DNA from: a virus
Strand: one strand, 5' to 3'
Virus record (IMG/VR): IMGVR_UViG_3300025099_000044
Location: 1 to 42,905 of that record
DNA length: 42,905 nucleotides
Shown here: piece by piece, positions 37,379 through 42,905 of the stretch
Layout: the number at the start of each line of letters is the position of its first letter
Position numbering within the stretch: position 1 is the first letter of the stretch
Position numbers and translations under genes: made by a program
Notes under the pieces: generated by a model
Database searches by the model: none
What the model saw: only the letters and a program-made list of their open reading frames with translations
What the model was told of the DNA's origin: nothing

Positions 37379-38314
37379 CTATGAATATTGTGTGATTCTA
37401 GATTCTAATGCGGTATTGTCTAAAGACCGAAAATCATAACTTTGACTGTAAGCTTCGCCCATTTGTAATCTTGCTGTATACATAATAGGATTTAAGTTTA
37501 CCTGAAAAAATGGAGTTCCACTAGTTGGAGTTCCCATTTTAAAGCCTTTTATAGTTAAGTTACTACTAGTGCTAAAATCATCAAATTGTGTGACATTATT
37601 GTCAGTTTGGTATTGACGTATTTCTCCCGATGCAATACGTTTACCTAAAGTAAATGTTGTTGGAAATATAGCATTACTAGAGTCTGTTACTTCAAGACTA
37701 TCGTTAAGAGTTTCGTAAGGTGTCCATGCTATCTCATTTTGAATTTGTAAATTACAGCTTATAATACTGCTCATATTTAAACTATCAATTGTGAGATATG
37801 GATATACTATGAGAGGTGTTCTCGTGGCAGACTCAGATTGAGCACTACCTGGGATTGAATATGATTCATTTCCTACTCTCGTTAGTTTTTTTCCTTGTCC
37901 TTCACATCTTATTTGAAATTGATTCGTTGGTACAAAATCAAATGTAGCTCCTGTAATAACAGCACTTTCTAATTTAAAAGTACTACTTCCAGTTTGTATG
38001 TAGATATCGAACGTTCTTAGATTCTGAGTAGTAATTCCTGCATCTACTTCTGTTTCAACTATCGTTGCTAAATCTACTATAAGGGACTCGTCTTTTTCAA
38101 CTGTTAAAGGAACATCAAAACTAAACGAAGCAGGGTTTGCTTTTGTTACGCTTGTGCCTTCAAACATTTTTGATTGATCGTGCAGAGTCTTTACTGAGTA
38201 CGCATCTTCCGCAAATGTTTGGTCTAAGGATATGGCGGAAGTAGTATAGATTCTATACTTATTTCCGCCATAAACTATGTATAGCTTACTCTCGCGAAGA
38301 AAACTATAAGACAT
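37379..38314 (-). CDS. Tail structural protein, 311 aa
   Basis: The product (MSYSFLRESKLYIVYGGNKY) lies between the tube and the chaperone genes. It has an N-terminal YRIYTTSAISLDQTFAEDAY, a middle TFDFVPTNQFQIRCEGQG, and many beta-strands (LRTFDIYIQTGSSTFKLESA). The layout resembles a second tube-like or tail-collar subunit, with similar SFSQ-, GPT- and ITQ-like strands in tube proteins. A tube-related minor protein or tube-tip adaptor is the best guess. Its start is ten bases from the major tube gene's stop. Confidence 0.65.
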   Translation of the reverse strand: MSYSFLRESKLYIVYGGNKYRIYTTSAISLDQTFAEDAYSVKTLHDQSKMFEGTSVTKANPASFSFDVPLTVEKDESLIVDLATIVETEVDAGITTQNLRTFDIYIQTGSSTFKLESAVITGATFDFVPTNQFQIRCEGQGKKLTRVGNESYSIPGSAQSESATRTPLIVYPYLTIDSLNMSSIISCNLQIQNEIAWTPYETLNDSLEVTDSSNAIFPTTFTLGKRIASGEIRQYQTDNNVTQFDDFSTSSNLTIKGFKMGTPTSGTPFFQVNLNPIMYTARLQMGEAYSQSYDFRSLDNTALESRITQYS

Positions 38315-38323
38315 TTAAATTAC

Positions 38324-39958
38324 CTAGGCAGTTTCTGCTCTATGCGTAGTACCATACTTGTTGGCTTCACTATGCGAGGTAGAACCTAGATATTTGACTT
38401 TCATTTCATCTCCAGTTAGGAGGTCTGTTCCGTGAGCTGCGAACTCTACAGAAGCTGAAATTAAGTCACCGACTTCAATAACTGGTACAGTTAAGTGAGC
38501 TTTTGGCATGTTGAATTCAACACCAGGTGCTGTAAAGTCACCTGAATCCATTGCGTCACCATCTGAACCAACGGCTCCTGCTACACCCATGTATAAGCGC
38601 ATATCAAATGCGTTAGTCACGAGGTCAGTCGCTGCTGCTAAATCGGTTAATAATTGGTTTGAACCATTAGATTTTGTATCAAGATACATGGTTAGTGAAC
38701 CACTAATAGTTCTGGCACCTGTAAAGGAGCCGATTGGTTTGTCTACAACACCAATAGTTTCTGGAGTTACATAAGTAACATTATTCTCTATACTAATAGA
38801 GCCGCCAGTTATATTAATATCGTATGTACGATCGTCCAAGCCACCTGAGCTTGCACCACCGCCTTGTGCGTCTGCATCAAGGTATAAACTAGAAAGTTTG
38901 TTTCTCAAGTAATCTGCATCACTCGGACCAGTAGTATCGGCATAGTTATAACCTTCTACATAAGTATCGGTTGTGCCACTAGAATGTGTTAAACTAGCGC
39001 CATCAGCATCATATGCTTCGATAACGTATTTAGAAGGATCATCATATGCTTCTGTTACTTGGTCAATAGTAGTTGCACTACCAGACCATGTAATCTGTGC
39101 GATCCCATCAATAGAAAAATCTACTTCTGCAGAATTTATTTGAGCAGCATTAAGTCTATATGTTGTATTCTCAAGTGCAAAAAATATGTTCAATTTCATG
39201 AGTTCGTGGTTATCTGATTCCAAGAAATCAACTAGAGCACCATTAGTAGCACTAGTACTGGTTGCTATTGCAGCGCCTGAGGCGTCTGATAGACCTGTAC
39301 CAGCTAATGCTGACCATAGTATGTTTTCACACATATCATATGTTCCATTTGCTCTGAAACTTGCTGAACCATGAACAAAAGGTCTTACATAAGTTGCAAA
39401 AGACCATTCTGCTGGTGGTAGCGAATCGTTGAATCGTTTCGATCCACGATTGGGTGCTGCACCCGCTTCATTAATAGTTACATCTGTAGATTCACTTCCT
39501 TGAGAGAAGCTGTATCCATCTAATACACCTATTCTAAAACAGTTTGCGCTTGTACCATTTCCTACAAAACGTCCCGATCCTGCTCTTGCTCCATCAGCTG
39601 TTGTTGTTCCTGTAACAGTTTTAACAGTAACAATAAGTCCACTAGCTGAACCGTTATTAGTTCCTGCATAGTTTTCTACTGCTGTTTCTGTAGCTGTTTC
39701 ATCTGCAACAAAACCATTTCCTCTGTAGTTATTTGGAATTGCTATAGTTTCAACGGCACCTGAGCCTGAGATAGAGAGAACGATACATTTTGCATTGTCT
39801 CCTGAAGCGGAGGTAGTACCTAAAGTAACGATATCACCCACAGCATACCCAGTACCTTTAGTACTAACATATGCAGTAAGAATACCACCACCTGCGGTAG
39901 GGACTCCATTCGCGGAGCTTACAAATACTTTCGTATTCCGTGAAAGATTTAAAGCCAT
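38324..39958 (-). CDS. Major tail tube protein with extra surface domain, 544 aa
   Basis: The product starts MALNLSRNTKVFVSSANGVP, as in phage tail tube proteins, then carries an inserted domain GTGYAVGDIVTLGTTSASGD with NGSASGLIVTVKTVTG, a pattern of glycine-rich beta domains in surface proteins. The tube core returns at GRFVGNGTSANCFRIGVLDG, with SFSQGSESTDVTINEAG and YVRPFVHGSASFRANG. The C-terminal half ends with a typical hub strand, HLTVPVIEVGDLISASVEF. The 544-residue length exceeds usual tubes (150-350), so the insertion likely decorates the tail surface. A good AGGAG ribosome site precedes it. Confidence 0.78.
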   Translation of the reverse strand: MALNLSRNTKVFVSSANGVPTAGGGILTAYVSTKGTGYAVGDIVTLGTTSASGDNAKCIVLSISGSGAVETIAIPNNYRGNGFVADETATETAVENYAGTNNGSASGLIVTVKTVTGTTTADGARAGSGRFVGNGTSANCFRIGVLDGYSFSQGSESTDVTINEAGAAPNRGSKRFNDSLPPAEWSFATYVRPFVHGSASFRANGTYDMCENILWSALAGTGLSDASGAAIATSTSATNGALVDFLESDNHELMKLNIFFALENTTYRLNAAQINSAEVDFSIDGIAQITWSGSATTIDQVTEAYDDPSKYVIEAYDADGASLTHSSGTTDTYVEGYNYADTTGPSDADYLRNKLSSLYLDADAQGGGASSGGLDDRTYDINITGGSISIENNVTYVTPETIGVVDKPIGSFTGARTISGSLTMYLDTKSNGSNQLLTDLAAATDLVTNAFDMRLYMGVAGAVGSDGDAMDSGDFTAPGVEFNMPKAHLTVPVIEVGDLISASVEFAAHGTDLLTGDEMKVKYLGSTSHSEANKYGTTHRAETA

Positions 39959-40025
39959 TGCTTTTCTCCTATTTCTTCTTTGAAAGTACTAAGCAAGATA
40001 TTTATCTGCCTGTAATTTCACTTTT

Positions 40026-40481
40026 TTAATACCTAACTTGTAAAGCTATTTCACCTAATGCTAGTGGGGCTAACACACCCTCATCAGTTGCAATAGTTAG
40101 TATAGTTGAGGAAGTTGTTTTGAGGTTCGGACTGACTGTATCGTCATATGTCAAAACGTCATTATTATCAATAACTCTCTCAATATCTTCTAATAAAAGA
40201 GCTAATTCTTCTTGTGAGTCGGTTTCATCAGAAACATATATTCTTATTTCTAAACTTAAAAACCGCCATTTAAAGCCATCGGGTTGATACTCTCGTGTTT
40301 CATCACCCGCTACCACACATATTGATGGAAATTGGGTTATTTGATCTATAAATAATGTATGCCCGTGTACATTATTTGAAACATTAGAGTTGTAAGGAGA
40401 TTGACCATTTAGCCTTAATTTGATCTCATTTACAAAGGCATCAACTACTTTATTTCGTTGTGTTCTATACTCAGATGCCAT
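40026..40481 (-). CDS. Tail terminator / completion protein (gpU-like), 151 aa
   Basis: Caps the tail tube at the neck. The 151-aa product (MASEYRTQRNKVVDAFVNEI) has a helix-strand layout with FPSICVVAGDETREYQP and EIRIYVSDETDSQEELALLL, then LEDIERVIDNNDVL. This is the arrangement of minor tail protein U/terminator-type proteins (strand-rich core with E-x-EL helix). It lies between the neck protein and the tube gene. The stretch to the tube gene (39959-40025, 67 bases) is the longest gap in this half, with AGGAG but no clear promoter. Confidence 0.8.
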   Translation of the reverse strand: MASEYRTQRNKVVDAFVNEIKLRLNGQSPYNSNVSNNVHGHTLFIDQITQFPSICVVAGDETREYQPDGFKWRFLSLEIRIYVSDETDSQEELALLLEDIERVIDNNDVLTYDDTVSPNLKTTSSTILTIATDEGVLAPLALGEIALQVRY

Positions 40482-41962
40482 TATACTCTCCTAACTGTTA
40501 GTTTTTGTTCAATTCTTCCCTGAGCCAAGTTTCTTATACTTTTGGCTATTAGCGGCTTAGGGTTGTAAGCTAATGGCCATCTTCTTTGTCCTGCATTCTC
40601 AAATGTTGCATAAGGATTTAATAAATAAGTGTATTTTGCCACCACACTATTTTGTCCTTCTGTTAACTCTAGTAGTTGTACTGAGTTTGAAAATCTACCT
40701 GATTTATTCATAAGAGCAGGTCTTCCCATATTTCTTCTAACTTCTGCTCCTAATCTACTATTTATATATTTCTTTATTTTAATTAGTTCAGCGTTTCCTG
40801 CTGTTCCTTTTTCGCCTTTCTTTTGTCTAGCTTGTTCCGCTTTTGCTACAGATACTTTCTGAGCAAGTGTCAACTTTTTAGTTGAGGGTTTTTTACCAGA
40901 TCTAGGTTTTTTAAGTGTTGCTTTCCTAGGTTTAGCTTTAATTTTTGGTATTGCACCCCTTACACTAACTTTCTTAATATTTTTCTTTTTCTTAGCGTCT
41001 TTTACAACAGTTCTAATAAAATCTCTTTTAGCTGCTTCCTCTACTTGTTTCTTAAAAGGTTTACTGGCTTTAAGAGCTGCCGCTTTTTCTTTATTTAAAT
41101 ATGAAAGATTATCTTGTAGTATCTTTTCACACGCTTTTATAAACTTTCCTTTAACTTTTCCATCAATATTATCGTATTTTAATGGTATATCTTTGTCGTT
41201 AAGTGTTAGTTTTACTACCCTTTTTTGTCCATACTTTTTCGTATCAAGTCTAGTATCTTCTTTTAATTCAATTCCTAAAGCATTAATTAATGTTTCTGCT
41301 ATTGGTACTGACTTGAGCAGTGAACTAAATTGACCTTGTATTTCATCTGCTTTTAAGGTTAAAAAAGCCTCATAAACTGATGCATCTAGATGAGTTGTTC
41401 TCATACCTTTTTCATCGCTTTGATCAGGATAACCTCCCGAGCCTACCTCAACATCTAATTTTAACTCACTATACTTTTCTAACCAAAGTTTAAAGGTTTT
41501 TTCCGCAATATATTTATAAAACATTTGATAGTTTGTATTACTCCAACCACCTGTTTTATTCTTAATCGTTCCCGGAGTAATTATAAATTCTGGTAAAGTT
41601 TTTGAACTTCCCTTAATTCTATAAGCACCTGGTACTGGACCTGACATACTTGGAATAGATGTACCTGATGTGGTAGTCCACTCATTAAGTACTTTTTCTA
41701 CTAAACCTTTCCAAGTTCTTTCCGTAAATGCTCCTGGTTTAGCTTTTTTAATAACTAATGGGGCAATGTTTGGTCTATTTTCATATTTTTTATAAATAGC
41801 AAATATAGTTGCCTTAGCCATTGCTGTTGCAGCTTGAGACATATTTACAGTAACAATATGAACCATCTTGTCCCCTACTGCTTCTACTGCTTTGTCATAA
41901 GCTTTACCGCCTTTAGAGCTAAATAGGTCAGAGACTTCTTTTTTTATTGAGCCTATAGCCAC
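40481..41962 (-). CDS. Neck/head-tail joining protein with Lys-rich central segment, 493 aa
   Basis: The gene lies between the connector and the terminator gene, where HK97 gp10-type neck proteins occur. The C-terminal part (NMGRPALMNKSGRFSNSVQL, then YLLNPYATFENAGQRRWPLA) looks like such a domain, in which an RF-N-S-V-type segment and a FE-G-type turn recur. The centre is exceptionally basic (KKKKNIKKVSVRGAIPKIKA and KPRKATLKKPRSGKKPSTKK) and could bind DNA or the capsid vertex. The N-terminal region is helical with VTVNMSQAATAMAKATIFA. At 493 residues it is much longer than usual neck proteins, so it may be a fusion. Confidence 0.7.
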   Translation of the reverse strand: MAIGSIKKEVSDLFSSKGGKAYDKAVEAVGDKMVHIVTVNMSQAATAMAKATIFAIYKKYENRPNIAPLVIKKAKPGAFTERTWKGLVEKVLNEWTTTSGTSIPSMSGPVPGAYRIKGSSKTLPEFIITPGTIKNKTGGWSNTNYQMFYKYIAEKTFKLWLEKYSELKLDVEVGSGGYPDQSDEKGMRTTHLDASVYEAFLTLKADEIQGQFSSLLKSVPIAETLINALGIELKEDTRLDTKKYGQKRVVKLTLNDKDIPLKYDNIDGKVKGKFIKACEKILQDNLSYLNKEKAAALKASKPFKKQVEEAAKRDFIRTVVKDAKKKKNIKKVSVRGAIPKIKAKPRKATLKKPRSGKKPSTKKLTLAQKVSVAKAEQARQKKGEKGTAGNAELIKIKKYINSRLGAEVRRNMGRPALMNKSGRFSNSVQLLELTEGQNSVVAKYTYLLNPYATFENAGQRRWPLAYNPKPLIAKSIRNLAQGRIEQKLTVRRV

Positions 41963-42573
41963 TACTTATAAATCTTATAAAAATCTAGTATCCTTTTTAT
42001 GTGATCTGGAAAACCAATGTTTCCAGATATACCAGAAGTGCTTTGATTTTCAATCATAGCTCCTGCAATCTGCATACGAGCCTTTCTTTCATCTTTCATG
42101 TAATATTTGATTAAATCATATACCGCTAATTTTAAGTCTGCAGGAGTTGAAGCGTAACCGGCTCTATAAACAACTTTTACTGCTTTATAACCTTTTGGAA
42201 AATATTTAACACCAGTACTAGTTGTACGGACTATACTGTCCGTTGTAGTATCAAGTATATATTCATATTTACCACTACTATCAGAATTTTCTGTGATTAG
42301 TGTAACGTATGAACTTGCTTGATCATCTCTTTCTTGTACTTGGCTTACTGAAACTAAAGGACTTTCATCTAGCATAACTCTAGAAGTCACGCCATCTAGT
42401 ATATCAAAATATTCCGTTTTATTTGAACTGTAGTAGTCTACAAAAGATACTCCACAGTACGTTTTAACTATTTGAGTAACTTGAGGTATTAAAGTATTAA
42501 TTCGAGCATCTTCCTGAACGCCTTTGAGTCCCGAAAAGTCTTTATACTCTTGTAATGTTACTAAATTTGCCAT
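41962..42573 (-). CDS. Head-tail connector protein (gp6-like adaptor), 203 aa
   Basis: The product starts MANLVTLQEYKDFSGLKGVQ, followed by EDARINTLIPQVTQIVKTYC, which is the helical N-terminus typical of HK97 gp6-type head-completion adaptors. The second half has FPKGYKAVKVVYRAGYASTP and LKLAVYDLIKYYMKDERKAR, a common connector pattern. It follows the major capsid gene on the same strand. The ring attaches below the portal and receives the neck protein. Confidence 0.85.
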   Translation of the reverse strand: MANLVTLQEYKDFSGLKGVQEDARINTLIPQVTQIVKTYCGVSFVDYYSSNKTEYFDILDGVTSRVMLDESPLVSVSQVQERDDQASSYVTLITENSDSSGKYEYILDTTTDSIVRTTSTGVKYFPKGYKAVKVVYRAGYASTPADLKLAVYDLIKYYMKDERKARMQIAGAMIENQSTSGISGNIGFPDHIKRILDFYKIYK

Positions 42574-42590
42574 AATTTCCTTTAAAGATA

Positions 42591-42618
42591 TTATGTGGGG
42601 AGAAACCTCCCCACATAA
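42591..42618 (-). terminator. Strong hairpin downstream of the major capsid gene (possible attenuator or processing signal)
   Basis: A perfect 12-bp inverted repeat (left arm 42591-42602, right arm 42607-42618) with a four-base loop contains the GC-rich core GTGGGGAG/CTCCCCAC, in an otherwise AT-rich gap of 58 bases after the capsid gene stop. On the minus strand the hairpin is followed by ATATCTTTAAAGG, so the classic run of T is poor; TTTTT precedes it instead. It probably acts as a leaky terminator or RNA stabiliser that raises capsid expression over downstream genes, as in T4-type capsid genes. Confidence 0.65.
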
Positions 42619-42631
42619 AAATCATTAGGTA

Positions 42632-42905
42632 TTAACTACCTTTGTACTGATAAGCCCACTTAGAAGTAGCACCATCGATCATGTCGGTGAAGCCAAGTCT
42701 TTGTGAAGCAACAAGCACTCTGCGCTGATTCGCAACTTCGTAATCAGACTCGATGGTTACACCGCGGAGTCTAGGCATTACGTAGTTCTTAGCATATACA
42801 GCTATTGCTGCTGGCATGTTAACTGCAGCAGTTGGGAATTCGTCACAGACTAAGACTTTAGAGCCAAAGACCATTCCGATTTCGCCATTCAATTTAGTAG
42901 CCATA
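42632..42905 (-). CDS. Major capsid protein, HK97 fold (C-terminal end, truncated by window edge)
   Basis: The last 90 codons are visible and the gene continues to the right. The Met at 42904 is internal, not a start. The segment GSKVLVCDEFPTAAVNMPAA has AIAVYAKNYVMPRLRGVTIE and SDYEVANQRRVLVASQRLGF, the C-terminal A-domain pattern of HK97-like major capsid proteins in marine siphoviruses. The conserved loop QRLGFTDMIDGATSKW ends the protein. Together with the connector downstream it fixes the direction of the morphogenesis operon. Confidence 0.8.
   Translation of the reverse strand, partial: MATKLNGEIGMVFGSKVLVCDEFPTAAVNMPAAIAVYAKNYVMPRLRGVTIESDYEVANQRRVLVASQRLGFTDMIDGATSKWAYQYKGS

Noticed and set aside
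42632-42904. Complete 90-aa protein at the right edge
   Set aside because: It has no upstream ribosome site inside the window and reads as a capsid C-terminus; it is most likely cut by the window edge.

Overview
This 42.9-kb window is an AT-rich piece of a double-stranded DNA tailed-phage genome (Caudoviricetes), cut inside a gene at both ends. The fibre repeats, the three MANRVLLG proteins, the B12-dependent ribonucleotide reductase and the paired oxygenase-like genes resemble uncultured marine phages. The host cannot be read from the sequence. There is no tail sheath or contractile-baseplate gene. With a very long tape measure and HK97/lambda-like neck and tail genes, this suggests a long-tailed siphovirus. 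It combines siphovirus structure with T4-like DNA-metabolism genes.

Left arm (1-10365, + strand): a tightly packed, often overlapping DNA-metabolism block. It holds a superfamily II helicase (UvsW-like, missing its N-terminus), a gp32-like ssDNA-binding protein, a 2-Cys peroxiredoxin, the gp47/gp46 (SbcD/SbcC) recombination nuclease pair, a flap-type 5'-3' exonuclease and a monomeric class II ribonucleotide reductase. It ends with a SecB-like export chaperone and two proteins that look like Fe(II)/2OG or cupin/JmjC oxygenases. The block meets the other arm at a convergent junction (10336-10365), where the two final genes overlap by 30 bases.

Right arm (10336-42905, - strand, read right to left): major capsid protein C-terminus, a strong hairpin, head-tail connector, neck protein, tail terminator, decorated tail tube, a second tail protein, tail-assembly chaperone with a probable +1 frameshift, tape measure, distal tail protein and a 1871-aa tail-tip/central-fibre protein. 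Next come three paralogous small tail proteins (one carrying an intein-like Hint domain), a Cys-rich YkgJ-like protein and small proteins. Then a consensus promoter precedes the fibre operon: two Ig-like or short adaptor proteins, 439-aa and 1350-aa modular fibres with small partners, and a 581-aa Thr/Ser/Asn decapeptide-repeat protein. The arm ends with a probable modification cassette (a DUF1415-like protein, two glycosyltransferase-like proteins and a methyltransferase).

Two promoters (876-904 + and 22113-22141 -) match the sigma70 consensus exactly, with 17-base spacers, an extended -10 and a shared spacer sequence. One sits before the ssDNA-binding protein gene and the other before the fibre operon. 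The most unusual items are the SecB homologue, the Hint domain inside a tail protein, the decapeptide-repeat protein with a central aromatic cassette beside glycosyltransferase-like genes, the peroxiredoxin, and two patches of aberrant synonymous codon use inside the RNR and gp46 genes. No tRNA, CRISPR, insertion sequence, integrase or reverse transcriptase was seen.
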